Shown: positions 9,447 to 21,710 of the stretch, one piece after another
How positions within the stretch are numbered: position 1 is the first letter of the stretch
How the letters are laid out: the number at the start of each line of letters is the position of its first letter
Assembly: GCA_016081115.2 (NCBI GenBank)
Contig: CM071936.1
Coordinates: forward strand, 84,187,943-84,251,942
Direction of reading: 5' to 3'
Length of the DNA stretch: 64,000 nucleotides
From: Rehmannia glutinosa
Taxonomy: Eukaryota > Streptophyta > Magnoliopsida > Lamiales > Orobanchaceae
Program-made: the position numbers and the translations under genes
The notes under the pieces: model-generated
The model's database searches: none
What the model saw: the letters and a program-made list of their open reading frames with translations, nothing else
Told to the model about the DNA's origin: nothing

Positions 9447-11745
9447 ATGGAAGCAAATTTCACACGTATTCCCATGTTCACAATTGAAGAATTTGATGAT
9501 TGGAAAATTCATATGCAGGCTCACCTATCAGCATTACATGATGAGATGTGGATAGTGATAGAGGATGGGCCACTGCAAATCTTAAAGGTGAACACAAATT
9601 TTGTAAGAATGCCCCTAGACCACTATGGTTGAAAAACCAAGAACCGAATGGACAAATGATGACAAAAAGATACAACCGACAATGTAGCCAAGGACATCCT
9701 TTACAAAACCTTGGACAAAGCCATGTTCAATAAAGTCAAATCATGCAAAATGGCTAAAGAAATCGGGACAAACTAACATTGATTTGTGAAGGCTCGAGCA
9801 AATTAAAGAAAATAAATTATCAGTGGTTGTACAAAAATTTGAGAATTTCAAAATGATCGCAGGAGAAACCTGGATCAACTGGATGCTCGGTTCACGAAAA
9901 TCACCAATGAGCTATCTCGCACTTGGAAAGGAATATACACGAAGGAAATGTGTATGAAGATCCTAAAAGTCTCCCACTGAATGGGAAATGAAGGTCATGG
10001 CACTAAGACATTCCATGGACCTACCGAAGACCTCCAACCATGAACTATTCTCGGATCTCAAAGCCTACGAATTTGAGATGAGAAGAAAAGATCGAGGAAG
10101 AGACAATTTGTACCCAAAACAATGCTTCTAATTGTTAAGGATGGAAAGAGAGTCGAGGTCAAAGAAGTCATTGATCTAGAAGAAATAGCTCGATGGTTAA
10201 AAGGTTCAACAAGTTCTTCAATAAGAACTACAAGAGAGGCAAGGGCGAATCTTCCGTAAGACACTCACCTCTCCTCCAAGTCAAGGAAGATAGGCCAACC
10301 AAGAGAACAGATCATCAAAAAGTCAATATCAAAGGGTCGACAATCCAAGAATGGAAATAGCCGATCAAAAGGTTGAATATCTATGCCGAACCAGAGGCAA
10401 CCAGGTCACTATGCCATTGACCGCCCATATCCTCGTAGTCAACAAATACATGAATGAAGAAGAAAGAAAGGTCTTGAGAAAGAAGACAAGAAAAGAAAAA
10501 GGCAATGTTGGTCAAGCAGAAAATGCCGAGTCAAAAGACATAGCCGAGTCGAGAGTAGTGAATCGACTACTCAAGTGACTCAAGAAGAAGCCCCGATCCG
10601 TGTTTGATGGCCAAGGAACAAGATAAACCCTCCACCAAGAAGATGAGGTACACTCCAACTCATCAAACTCGTATTCTAGTGATAGTGATCGTGACACACA
10701 CACTTCATCACCCACTGATCTTTATGATTCATTAGGCAAAATGATGAAAGATGTTGAACACATTAAATCCTCACACACACTACTAAATGAGGAAAACACT
10801 GCTACTCAAGAGCCAAAACTCACAAATGACTAAGGAGTTGAGTACTCTAAGTCAAATAGGCCGATGAGAATGAAAGTTTAAAAATTTGAAAATGCCAAGC
10901 TAATAAGCGAAAATAGCTGCCATAGAAAAGAGGGAGAATGACCTCAAAAATGTGATTGCTTCATTCACTAAGGCATCTAAATCATTGGATGATCTTATTA
11001 TGAGTCAAAGAGAATGTGGAGACAAGACAAAGCTTAGATTTAATTCCTCTCAGTGCTATGTTAAACTCCAAAAGTAATTTTGGAAAAAGGATCTTCAAGC
11101 AATGAAGAGTCTAAAAATCCAAAACTCCAAAGGGTGCACACGCATTCACTCCAAAGCACAATTAGAAGCAAACTGGCCTTGGTTATAAAGGAAAAGGAAA
11201 ACAACTACGGTTGAGTGCGGGAAAGGACAACCAGAAGAGATTCATCGAGTTCCTCAAAAAACTCCAAAAGAAAATACTCAGAAAGAAGAAACAGAGCTAC
11301 CAAAAACCCTAGAAAATTTATAAAAGAAATACATATGATGGGAATGGTAGAAAATATCCAAGCCAAGCTGATTGGAATGATGTGAACTATCGGCATAGAC
11401 TTATGGAATATAAGCCCAAATGGCAAAGGCCAGAACTCAAAGAAAAGGCTATTCCAAAAGTATAAGAGCTTTCATCAACACACATATGCACCTAGGCACT
11501 ACACTCAGAGACACCACAATTACCCAAAGAAGGCGATTGCTAAAACATATACAGAGTCATACAGACAAAAGAGACAGCTGTATGAACCTAAAATCCCCAA
11601 ACAATTTGCCAAGATTGATTATGATTATGGCATCGATAGATGGCAACCCCTTAGAGTCAAATCATTTGGCTATAAGTTGATTGGATCATCTTACAATTCT
11701 AACCCCTCGGGACCCGGACAAGTATGGGTACCTAAAACTTAATTT
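9447..11745 (+). pseudogene. Element B1 gag
   Basis: The gene starts at ATG 9447 (MEANFTRIPMFTIEEFDDWK), 128 bp after the LTR, in the same context as B2 and A. Recognisable parts follow in the family order: the N-terminal capsid-like part with RTEW and YNVAKDTLYKT-like peptides to about 10060; a basic segment at about 10300; a degenerate CCHC knuckle around 10380-10430; a Ser/Asp-rich and coiled-coil part at 10600-11100; and a C-terminal Tyr/His/Gln-rich part at 11330-11740. The frame is broken at many points, often where B2 or A has CAG or CTG. Gag would form the particle shell and bind element RNA. Confidence 0.8.
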
Positions 11746-11977
11746 CCTTGATTGCGAGTTCAAGGAACTGCTGAGTCCCAAGGAACCTGGTACATGGATA
11801 GTGGTTGTTCCGGACATATGACAGAAACAAGAAAAATCAAAAATTCAAGGAAGTTAAAGGAGCAAAAGTTATATTTGGAGGAAATGAAGCTCCGGTGAAA
11901 TAAGAGGCATTGGATCCATCAAGAGGAACGGATTAGAAATCACAGATGTTGCATATGTTGAAGGACTCAACTTCAAC
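11746..11977 (+). pseudogene. Element B1 protease
   Basis: The sequence at about 11780-11820 encodes GTWYMDSGCSGHMT, with the aspartic protease triad Asp-Ser-Gly intact (codons at 11797-11805). The following SKVIFGG-like and IRGIGSI-like pieces are interrupted by small indels. The enzyme would cleave the Gag-Pol polyprotein. In element A the same motif is disrupted directly after the DSG. Confidence 0.75.
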
Positions 11978-12709
11978 TTGCTAAGCATCAGTCAACTATG
12001 TGACAAGGGCTATAATGTTGGATTTAACATGGGTATATGCCAAATCAAGGATACTGAATCGAATGAAGTTGTGTTGCAAGGATGCAAACAAAAGAACATG
12101 TATGTAGTAGATTGGTCAACCGCTACACACAACACCTGTCTATTAGCAAAAAGCACAGCTGAATCAAGTTGGTTGTGGCACAAAAAGCTGAGTCACCTAA
12201 ATTTCAAAACGATTAACAAGCTTGCCAGAAGTAATCTTGTGAAAGGACTTCCAGACTCAGTATACAAGAAGGAGAGTATATGTGACGCATGTCAGAAGGG
12301 AAAACAGATCAAATCATCATTCAAAGAAAAGACCTGCCCATCTTCAACAAAGATATTACATCTGCTACATATGGATCTATTTGGCCCAGTGGAACCAGCT
12401 AACATAAGTGGAAAGAAATACACCTTGGTGGTAGTAGATGACTACTCAAGATATACATGGACTATATTCATGTGTAAAAAGAAAGAAACTCTACAGAAAC
12501 TGCCACAGTTGATGAAGAAAATTCAAAATGAAAAGAGCCAAACCATTATCAAAATAAGATCGATACGTGAGAACCGAGTTTGTCAATGGGATAATAACTC
12601 AAGAGTGTATTTAAAATGGAATTGGTCATGAATTATCTGCAGCAAGGACTCCACAGCAGAATGGAGTTGCAGAAAGAAGGAATAGAACTCTCAAAGAAGC
12701 AGCAAGGAC
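11978..12709 (+). pseudogene. Element B1 integrase, N-terminal and core part
   Basis: The 217-codon frame (11978-12631) begins in the protease-integrase linker (LSISQLCDKGYNVGFN), passes the zinc-binding domain (LWHKKLSHLNF, CDACQKGKQIK), and enters the catalytic core (LLHMDLFGPVEP, VVVDDYSRYTW). A frameshift near 12560 disrupts the SDRG block. The Tat element is inserted after 12709, within the segment before the catalytic glutamate region; integrase resumes at 23817. Confidence 0.85.
12705..12709. repeat. Left target-site duplication of the Tat element (AGGAC)
   Basis: AGGAC lies directly before the 5' LTR and again at 23817-23821 after the 3' LTR. The empty site in B2 (near 44830, AAAGGACCATG) has it once. 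Confidence 0.95.
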
Positions 12710-13341
12710 TGATGACACCCGAGCCGAGATGGAAGAAATTGATCCACGTCATCAGTCTGACACATATCCGAGTAGGCGGCCTGCGGGTGACGTCAACGAT
12801 GATGTACGACGACACATCACGAATTAGGCCCGCCCGCTACCGAGCCCAACCGCTACCGAGCCCAACCACAACACGGCCGCCGAGCCCCGAGCCCCGAGCC
12901 CAAATTTCAATATGAAACGCATGCGCGACAGATTCATAGAAGTAATCACTTGCCCATGCTTGACACTTTATTGGTATCAGAAACTGCCACATGTCAGAGA
13001 ATTATGAAGAGAAGTCGACAAGTGGCAAGTTTTGGCTGACAATGCACAACTATAGAGGGACATGTGTCGTTTTTTTAATTATTTTATTAATTAATGAATA
13101 GTTAGTGCAAAGATGACTATTGTAAACCCACTTACTCAAAGGGGTATAAAGAGTCCGAAAAGGAGAAAACAAAGGGGACAATTTGTAACAAAATTATCAA
13201 AAAGACCGACCCCAATAATCCGGCTCGGCATAATACAAAAAGGCATAATTAGCCAGAAATAAACATACGTTACGCACGTTTTCATTTCCACGTGTTAAAT
13301 CTTTTACATATTTCGCTTGTTGACCAACACGCACGTCAACA
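12710..13341 (+). repeat. Tat element 5' LTR
   Basis: It runs from TGATGACACCC to GTCAACA, 632 bp. Relative to the 3' LTR it has a tandem duplication of about 16 bp (CGCTACCGAGCCCAAC) near 12834-12866. A TATA-like TATAAAGA is at 13145-13152. Confidence 0.93.
13145..13152 (+). promoter_or_regulatory. TATA box of the Tat 5' LTR
   Basis: TATAAAGA lies in GGGGTATAAAGAGTC, and is conserved at 23617-23624 in the 3' LTR. It lies about 200 bp before the LTR end. Confidence 0.6.
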
Positions 13342-13343
13342 AA

Positions 13344-13361
13344 TTGGCGCTAGAAGGAGGG
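13344..13361 (+). other. Primer binding site of the Tat element
   Basis: TTGGCGCTAGAAGGAGGG starts two bases after the 5' LTR. It is not the Met-type site of the copia elements in this window. I cannot assign the tRNA with confidence. Confidence 0.6.
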
Positions 13362-13446
13362 CCCGTATTGGTCCAAATAATTCCAAGCACAGTGTTAAGT
13401 AAAACCAGGTAAAATTTAACGTTTGGCTTTTTCATAACGGACAAAA

Positions 13447-15200
13447 TGAGTCACCATCGAGAAATGCTCGTTTGATCAAGAGCAACATCTCGAACAACCA
13501 AACCGCCGGACTACTAATGGCCAAAATATACCCCAAACGGAGGCGGGGAGCACTACTGTTTTCCCTTCGCTTCCCTTCGCCTAATTGCCAACCCAACTTT
13601 TGTACAACAAATGAACCAACTCATATCACAAACTCTAGCTACCACGAACTCTCAAGCACCCCTCCACTCCTTGCCAATACTAACCCACTCAACCCACAAC
13701 TAAATGTTAACATTAATCCTCAAATTCCCGCTCCTCATCACGAAGCCCAAGAAGCTAGTTCGTAATGAACAACATGTCCGTCGTGATGAAGCGGCAACAA
13801 TGAGAAGATGAAGAGGAGCAAAGTCGTATAGCGTAATCATTATCGAACCAACGCGACATCGTCGTGCCCACTCGTGTTCGCTCGGACGACCGAGTTGATC
13901 CTTTTCTCGGCTCGATCGATAAGTTCCGGCTCGGGTTTCCGGATGAGCGGGAGCAGCACGAGGGTCAATCAAGTCCAAGGCCCTAGCTCATGGCAGAACG
14001 GATGCGTAAAATACACCGCCAAGTCGTCGTCTAAACGACCGGAAGGCGGTCCTGGGATGGCGAACACTTTCAAGACCGCCCCAAGTAATGAACCAACTGT
14101 TGTTCCGTCGCCATTTTCCCCTCGGAATACCGGCGACCCCATTACCGCCAAAGTTGAAAATCCCCCTGTGTCGGTCTCTACAGATGGGAAACCGACCCGA
14201 CCACTCACGTTCACAAGTACTTAGCATGGATGGAGTCAGATGCACCCAAGTGATGCCATCCTCCGGCAGGCCTTCCCACCGACTTTGGGCGACCGAGCCC
14301 ACCGTTGGTTTAGGACCCTACCACAGGATCCATTCGGGCATGGGGGGATCGGCCTCCGCTTTTATGACGCATTTCTTAACGCCCAAAGTCCGAGCCGCAC
14401 CTAAGGACTCCTCGTGAACATCAAACAAAGGGAAGGACGAGCCCCGAAAAGCTATATTTCTCGGTTCAACAAACAAGTTTGAGAGATGGAACCGGTGTCG
14501 GATGACGCCATTTTAATCGCGACCATGGGGGATCGCCCCGAAACATGGTTTAATTATTCCATCCACGAATCGGGAGCGACCTCGTGATCGGGGAATTTAC
14601 GGTCCGCATGAACGCCATATTTGCGCGGAAGAAGAAGCCATGGCAAGTAACCGCCCGAACATCGGCCAGGGGGCGTGAGAAAGGATGGAAGGAAAGAACC
14701 AGCAAGAGGGCTGTGGTCGGGATTCCGGCCGTTCTCGTAAAACCCCGACCACCGGATTTAGAGCTCGCCAAGAGGCGAGAGCCGAAGTCGCCGCACTGAG
14801 GAGTACTTTGACCCACACTCCATCAGCCATATGGAATGAAGTACAGGGTCTGAATTTATTGCCCCCGGCTCGACCTTTGAAAATCGAGCCGGCAAAATTA
14901 GACTCACGTCGATTCTGGTGCCTATCATAAATCAATAGGTCACGATCTTAGATGAGTGCCGAGACTTGAATAGGGAAATAATGCGTATTGTTCGCCAGCG
15001 GTCTCAAAAGGTATGTTCATGAACTACCACCCCCACCGACACTGGCTCAAGGTCACAATCTGGAGCGCGTAACCAATCCAGCTCTCATGCCGCCACCTCC
15101 TGCCGAAAACCAGGGGAGGGAGATCCTCATGATGTCGAATGTCAATCGAATCAATACTAACACAGCTGAGGATAGCCGTTCCAATAGAAAAAGGAAAGTT
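13447..15200 (+). pseudogene. Tat element gag
   Basis: A start at ATG 13447 (MSHHREML) is likely, about 100 bp after the LTR. The capsid domain is recognisable at about 14246-14480 in broken frames: DAILRQAFPPTLGDRAHRWF, LPQDPFGHGG and later YISRFNKQV, which fit the Retrotrans_gag fold of gypsy elements. Upstream is a Pro/Asn-rich leader, and downstream a basic region with Arg-rich repeats up to about 14930. At least six frame breaks or stops are visible. No clear CCHC knuckle was found. Confidence 0.7.
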
Positions 15201-15700
15201 GATATTAGACAGGCAACCAACGCCGAAAGACAAGTTCGGGTGGCGGAAATCAAGGAAGGCCAACCCACCGGCCACTTTGTGTTCTCGGATGCGGATGCCG
15301 ACCAGGTGGTCCATCCTCATTCTGACCCTCTGGTCATTACGCACCGATTTTGGGTATTCCGGTCCACGCACTTGATCGACACCGGAAGCTATTCGTCAGT
15401 CATTTATGTCCGAGCATTTCGAAGATTGAACGTGGACGATAGTTATATCCGTCCATGCAACGATAGTATTATGGGGTTTGGAGGAGGAAGGATAGTCCCG
15501 CTCGGAGAAGTTGATTTGCCCATCTAAATGGGACAAGGTTTGCATAAGCGGACCGTCATGACAACATTCAAAATAATCAATGCCGATTCGGAGTACAATG
15601 CTATCATTGGGACGCCATTGCTTTATCATATAAAAGCAGTTGTTTCAATATATCACTTTTGTATAAAATTCCCAACGTCTGATGGCGAAGCTATACATAA
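15201..15700 (+). pseudogene. Tat element protease
   Basis: The frame ending at 15527 contains DADQVVHPHSDPLVIT and then LIDTGSYSSVIYV, with the aspartic protease triad D-T-G. A TAA at 15525-15527 interrupts it; the same domain continues just after with ADSEYNAIIGTPLL, the flap and C-terminal signature of gypsy proteases. It would process the polyprotein. Confidence 0.75.
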
Positions 15701-16199
15701 AGGGAATCAAAGGGACTCACGAGAATGCTCTCTTAAACTCCGACCGGTAGAGATTAACGTGGCGGAACAAGGACAAACTAGTGGAACCACACAGGACGAT
15801 CCCCTGCTTAAGAAGGAGTCCGAGCGAAAAATGGTTATTCGGAGGATAATCCCGTGGTCATCGGCCCGGGAAGGAGCCAATGACGGAAGAAGAAAGCGAG
15901 CAGGCAATCGAAACGAGCCGATCATTGAAGACGAATTGCCCTGCAAATCAAGGAGGGGCAAAGCAAGAAAAGAAAAACGGGCGGAACCGGTAGAACAAAG
16001 TTGATACATCAATGTTGGAAGGCCGAGCGAGGCGTCAACTACGTATTGGTCATGATCTCCCGTAACCATATCGAACCGAGATGATTGAGTTTTGGAAAAT
16101 AATCTTGATGTCTTCGCGTGGACTCATGCGGACATGCCCGAATCGACCCTAAGTATGCATGCCACCGCCTTAATATTGATCTAACATTCCGCCCGCTTG

Positions 16200-16720
16200 T
16201 CGAAAAAGGCGTAACTTCGGCCCCGACAGACAAGCAACACTCGAGGCCGAGGTAAACAAGTTGATAGACAATCGATTCATCCTAAGCCCTCTATCCCGAT
16301 GGGTTGCCAATCTGTTTTGGTAAAGAAGAGCAATGGCGATGGCGCCTGTAAGGCCGATTTTACCGATCTTAACAAAGCATGCCCTAAGGACGCTTATCCA
16401 TTGCCAAATATTGATTATATGGTGGGCGCCACGGCAGATTACCGCGAACTAATGAGCTTCATGGATGCATACTCGGTTACAACCAAATACGGATGCACCC
16501 GAAGATGAAGAAAATACCTCGTTCTTCTCTCGCTTCAGGGGAATCTATCACATTTACAAGATGATGCCCTTCGATTGAAAAATCTTTGGTGCGACCTATC
16601 AAAGGTTAGTAAATAAGATGTTTGAGAATATGATAGGTCACACTATGGAAGTATATGTAGATGATATGTTGGTAAAATCATCAGTATATATCCGATCATT
16701 TGAACGATCTTAATAAAATG
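16200..16720 (+). pseudogene. Tat element reverse transcriptase
   Basis: Order of motifs: LSRWVANPVLVKK (about 16290), ADFTDLNKACPKDAYPLPNID (16350-16430), then in shifted frames the FxGIYHIYKMMPF and GATYQRLVNKMFENMIG blocks, and the catalytic box VYVDDMLVKS at about 16650-16680. The frame changes at about 16490, 16570 and 16690. The RT is of Ty3/gypsy type by the order and form of these motifs. Confidence 0.85.
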
Positions 16721-17497
16721 TTCGCCGTTTTGAGAGAGTACAAGATGATGTTAAACCCGAGAAAATGTACGTTTGGGGTCGGCTCGGCAAATTTCTGGGG
16801 TATATGGTCACCAAAGGGGATCGAAGCTAACCCAGATAAAATAAAAGCCATCACCGATCTAGAATCCCCAAACTCTGTAAAAAAGGTACAAAGCCTAACA
16901 GGCCGACTGGCCGCCCTTAATCGATTTGTTTCTCGGTCCACAGACAAGTGCAAGCCTTTCTTTGAAATTATAAAGAAAAGAAAGGATTTCGAGTGGACCG
17001 AGCAGGCGCAGATTGCCTTTGAATCCCTCAAACAGCACCTTTCTTCAATCCCTATATTACAAAAACCAACCCAAGGGGAGGACTTGTATTTGTACTTGGC
17101 GGTATCCGAGTACGCCATCAGCTCGGTATTAATCAGGCTAGATGGCTCTATTCAACACCTAGTTTATTACACCAGTCAAGCGTTACATGACGCCGAGCTC
17201 CGGTACCCACCAACGGAAAAGTTGGCTTATTCATTAATCACCGCGGCGCGGAAACTCCGCCCATATTTCCTAGAACACAAGATTATAGTATTGACGAATT
17301 ACCCACTGAAACAAGTATTACACCGACCTGATACTTCTGGTCGGATGATTAAGTGGGCCGTCGAACTCAGTCAGTTTGACATTATATACGAACCACGCAC
17401 CGCAATAAAAGGACAAAGCTTTAGCCGATTTTGTGGCAATTCACACCTTCCATACGATTGGAAGTTGTGGAAGACCAGAATGGAAATTATTCGTTGA
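16700..17497 (+). pseudogene. Tat element RT end, connection and RNase H
   Basis: A 265-codon open frame covers the RT thumb (KCTFGVGSANFWG, GIEANPDKIKAI), the connection (LTGRLAALNRFVSRSTDKC) and the RNase H (FEWTEQAQIAFESLKQHL, YLYLAVSEYAISSVLIR, YYTSQALHDAELRYPPTEKLA, ITAARKLRPYFLEHKIIVLT). RNase H removes RNA from the cDNA hybrid. In this domain some expected acidic residues are replaced, as is usual in Tat elements where a second RNase H follows. Confidence 0.87.
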
Positions 17498-17850
17498 CGG
17501 CTCTTCCACCGCAGCCGAGCGGGGCGGAATCGTGATAATCGATCCAATGAAAAATGCTATCGCTTCGGCCATGCGATTTGATTCCCATAGCGCAACGAAC
17601 AACGGCCAATATGAGGCGCTCTGGCGGGCTTGGATATGGCGGCCTGCGGGGCTAAAACAACTATGGGTGCACGATTCTCGCTTGGTCGCTCATTAAATCA
17701 ACGGCGAGTACGAAGCAAAAGAGCAAAAATTGCACAATATTTGGATTTGGTCAAGAAGAGATTATCACACTTTAAGACAAAAGTCTTACATGTGCGCCGA
17801 GCCGAGAACATGCAAGCGGATGCCTTAGCTCGGCTCGGCTCGATCCAGGG
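17455..17850 (+). pseudogene. Tat element second (archaeal-type) RNase H
   Basis: The domain begins with EWKLFVDGSSTAAERGGIVI, continues with ATNNGQYEALWRA and, in a shifted frame, VHDSRLV, then KRLSHFKTKVLHVRRAENMQADALARLGS. The D-G-S start, the N-N-x-A/G-E-Y-E-A block and the N-x-x-A-D-A-L-A end are typical of archaeal-type RNase H. A stop (TAA) at about 17694 and a frameshift near 17600 break it. A dual RNase H places the element in the Tat group. Confidence 0.85.
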
Positions 17851-19159
17851 ACGGATGCCATCACGGGATGTCATCACACACAACCGTCGCCCGCTCACTT
17901 GGTGCAAAGAAAATATATACAACCGAAACCGCCGAATGTACTTGGATGACCCCAATCATTCAAAAGATTTAGAGAAAGGAGTTCAACCCGAAAACAAAGC
18001 CGAGGCCGTAACACTACGAACTCAAGCGGCTCGGTTTACACTAGTAGATGGCGTCCTATACAAACGAGGATACTCCGTTCCACTCCTGCCGCCTTCCGAG
18101 ACGGATGCGGATTATGCACTTCGAGAGGTTCATGAGGGAATATGCGGCAACCACGCTGGGGGCCAAACGTTGGCCTATAAATTGATACGGCAAGGGTACT
18201 ACTGGCCATCCCTAAGAAAAGATGCGGCCAGACCTCGTCAAAAGATGCGAGAGATGCCAAAGGTTCGCGCCGCAGGTTAGATATCATCGTGAGCAACTTA
18301 CCTCCGTATTTAGCCCACGTGGCCGTTTGCCAAATGGGGAATGGACCTCATCGGACCACTCCCACCGCAAAGGGGGCGTCAAGTATGCCATTGTGGCGGT
18401 GGATTATTTCACAAAATGGGCGGCGGAGCCTCCGCAAAAATAGATGAAGAAAAGATTGTGAGCTTTGTATGGAAATCTATTATCTGTAGATTCGGAATAC
18501 CATATTCGATTATTAAGATACAATGGGAAATGATTCGACAACCGAAGGTTTCAAATTTTTGTGAAGGTTTCCACATAAAAACTATTTCTCAACTCCATAC
18601 CACCCCCGAGAATCGGACAAGTTGAAGCCGTTAATAAAATACTCAAGTACACCTTGAAGGCGAGATTGGAAGAGTCTAAAGGCAATTGGCGGGAGGAACT
18701 ACCCGTGTATTATGGTCATACGAGAACGACACACCGAGCGACCACTGGAGAAACACCTTTTACTTTAGCCTATGGTGCCAAGGCGGTGATTCCTGTTGAG
18801 ATCGGAGCCCTACCTTGAATCGCAAATTTTGAAGAAAATCGTAATGAGGCTGCACTCCGAACCGAACTAGACCTGCTCAAGAAAAAAAGGTGCGATCTTG
18901 AGATGAAAAAATGCAAAGTGTATAAACAAAGGAGTGAAAGGTACTACAATTCAAAGTAAAGGAAAGAAGATTTCAGGTCGGGCGATCTTGTGTTAAAAAA
19001 GATAACGGTGTTCAACCCAACCCATTGAAGCCGACCTGGGAGGGCCCATTTCGGGTCAGCCACGTCTTATCTGGTGGGGCGTACCAGTTAGAATATTTGA
19101 GTGGAGAAAAATTTATGCACCCATGGAATGTAGCATACCTGAAACGGTATTATCAATGA
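17850..19159 (+). pseudogene. Tat element integrase
   Basis: The HHCC zinc domain reads EVHEGICGNHAGGQTLAYK, GYYWPSLRKDA and LVKRCERCQRFA (18120-18270). The core shows MDLIGPLPP (18341), KYAIVAVDYFTKW (18380-18420), FGIPYSI, and GQVEAVNKILKYTLK with the catalytic glutamate (about 18620). The C-terminal part has ETPFTLAYGAKAVIPVEIG and WNVAYLKRYYQ, ending at TGA 19157-19159. The pieces lie in all three frames. The enzyme would insert element cDNA. Confidence 0.85.
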
Positions 19160-19379
19160 AGATCTCGGTTTATGATCCAGATAGGATTCCAAGTAATTAT
19201 CTTTTCATCTAATATTTCGTGAGCTCTCTAAAGGGAAACGAAGTTTTTACTCGGCTCGGCTATGTGCGAGGACGGTAAAATCGCCTTCGGCTTAAGGCTC
19301 AAGGCTGAAAAGTCATCTCAGGTACATCCTTCGCACGATGAAAAAAGGGACAACACGCCCACAAGGCGGATCTATCCTT

Positions 19380-19700
19380 ACAAGTCAAAGACTCGGTTAA
19401 GCACCGAGCACAAAAAAATAAAGACTCGGCTACGCACCGAGCACAATACAAAGACTTGGTTACGCACCGAGCACAATACAAAGACTCGGCTACGCACCGA
19501 GCACAATACCAAGACTCGGCTACGCACCGAGCACAATACAAGACCAAGACTCGCACCGAGCACAATACTAAGACTTGGCTCGTCATCGAGCACAATACCA
19601 AGACTTGGTTACGCACCGAGCACGAATCAAAAATTTAGTTACGCACCAAGCGCAAATCAAAGATTTGATATATACACCGGGCGCCAAATAAAGACTCAGT
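19380..19700 (+). repeat. Tandem repeat, unit about 30 bp, about ten copies
   Basis: The unit is AAAGACTCGGCTACGCACCG followed by AGCACAATAC. Four or five central copies are near-identical; copies at the edges are more diverged. It lies between the end of pol and the antisense gene. Open frames here on both strands (for example repeated TRLRTEHN on the plus strand) are a by-product of the repeat. Tat elements often carry tandem repeats in their 3' untranslated region. Confidence 0.9.
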
Positions 19701-21133
19701 TTATACACGAAATTTCAAATACAAAATGGACAGATTTATATACCGAGTACAAGAATCAATTAAGGCGAGCAAAGCCTCTTATTCAGAAGCACTAGGAACC
19801 GAGCCCCGTACTTGGGAATATAAAAGAAAAAAGAGGACAAGCAACAATCTTACAGAAAGGAAAAGAGCCGAGCATCTACAAAAAGCTTGAAACACATACA
19901 ATGGGGGAAAATAACAATTCATTTCTACTTCAAAAGTATTTACAAGGAAGCCGGAGCCCATTACATCTCGAGGCGAAGCCAATTTACCTACCTAAGGGTA
20001 CATATGAAAGCATCAAGATTGAGCGGGGGTGGAATTTCGACGGCACCGCTAGAGGCGACTTCTTCCACGTCGGAGGAGGAGAGCCCTGCGCATTAGAGCC
20101 TCTCGCAGTTCGGCCGAAGGGTATCGAGATCGGCCTCCAGGAGGGCCAAATCTTCCTCAAGTGAGCAACAAGACGCACGCCCTTAAGTAAATCAAGAATT
20201 TCTTGGAGGCTGGTCGCATGGCCACAAGTTAACATGAATGCATACTCCTCGAGTCTTTGTAAGCTTTTAACGGCCTCTCTACGAACTTCCTCGGTTTGCC
20301 GACGGGCGGTTTCTTGACCTCCTGCGTACATCGGCTAGACGCCTTTCCATCTCCTCGGCCCGGCGATTGCGGACGTTCGGTTCGGCGACCTTAACCCCGA
20401 GCTCTTCTTCACCTTGCGGGCCGATCTCGCTCGCCTCGGCCCTCGCAGCGATCTCTCTCTCGAGTTGGCCCGAGCCGTAGCCTCATCCGCTGAGTCTTAA
20501 AAGATTCTTGTACCCTTTGAAGGGTAGCATAGGCTTCCTGCAGATCCCCGTGCCGCCTTTCCAGTCGGCATATTTTTTCTCTAGCTCGCGAGTCCCCCAA
20601 CCGCATGCCATAAGAGCCCAATCATCCGCCCGACATTGCCATGGCATACATCAATTTGTTCTTCGGCTTGATCTCCGAGCGAATTGCTCGATGCCTTTGT
20701 CCAGGCACGAGCCGGGGCCTCATTGCGGCCCGACCGCCTCCCAGAAGACCCTCGATTGCTCCTCCGTCGGCGTGGCACATCGAACGAATTCCACAAACCA
20801 CCGAGGGCGTAGTCAACCATTCCCTCGCAATATTCATCTCTTGCTTGGTTTGGAGGAATGAAATGACCTTCCTCGCCGAGGTCATCCGAGAAAGTTCGCG
20901 GATCTTCCTTTTCTCGAGGTCGCTCAGATGTTCGGCGCCGCTCGACCAACCCTTTCAGATCGATTAGGCTCTCTATCACAATCCCCCTCTTCTCCTTTGA
21001 AGAGGAGGCCGCACTCGCTCCGGCATTCCATCAGCCAGGACGTTCACGGCCCGGATATCTTCTCTCGCAGCCGCCTCCACATCCGCAGTTGATCGGCAGC
21101 CGCCCGAGTTCGCCGTCTTGTGTTCCTCACACA

Positions 21134-21250
21134 CTGCGGGCGTGCACGCAAATCCAAGCCACGCCCGCGTAAAGCAACCACCAATTAGAAGAAAGATCAA
21201 AAGAAAACAAAAGACAATTCAAAAATAAATGTGAAAAATACAGTGTTTAC
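21134..21250 (-). other. Candidate intron 2 of the antisense gene
   Basis: On the minus strand there is a donor GAG|GTAAAC (complement at 21245-21250), an AT/T-rich body, and an acceptor GCCCGCAG (ending at 21134). The body has a composition unlike the GC-rich flanking exons. Splicing is inferred from these signals only. Confidence 0.4.
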
Positions 21251-21633
21251 CTCGAACGGCAGCCGCACTCGGCGGCTCCGGGGTCTGTGTCTGCCCTACG
21301 GGCGCAGATGATCTGCCCACAGGACTAGTCGTCACAGGAGGTGGCGCAGCTCGCTCGCTTCGCCGGCCGCTCCCTGGAGAATGGGGCCGTATTTCTTCAT
21401 TAACGAGAGGATTCTCAAAGCCCTCTCTCGACCTCCACCTCCCGCTCGGCCGCCTCGTCCCGAGCCGCCTCCCTCGCCCGGGTCGGCGGGCGAGTAGTAG
21501 CCTCAAACCATTGCGGCCAAGTTGGCCTCGGTGGCCAACCTCTCAATCCGCCTGTCCATGATTCCCCGAGCCTGAATGTTCTCCAACCTTCGAATAAAAG
21601 TGGGCGACAAAGGCCCTTTGATGCCCTGGTTCC

Positions 21634-21710
21634 CTATAAAGGTGGAAAGAAAAGACAATTACGAAAAGTAAACGATGAAATGAAAAAAACGCGAAAGGAT
21701 ATAGACTTAC
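21634..21710 (-). other. Candidate intron 1 of the antisense gene
   Basis: On the minus strand: donor GTAAGT (complement 21705-21710), a T-rich stretch (TTGTCTTTTCTTTCCACC), and acceptor TTTATAG ending at 21634. The 77-bp length and the composition contrast with the flanks suit a small plant intron. Confidence 0.5.

Noticed and set aside
19262..19795. Open frame of 177 codons on the plus strand with repeated TRLRTEHN
   Set aside because: It is the 30-bp tandem repeat read through; the unit length, a multiple of three, keeps all frames open. There is no start context or homology to support a protein.
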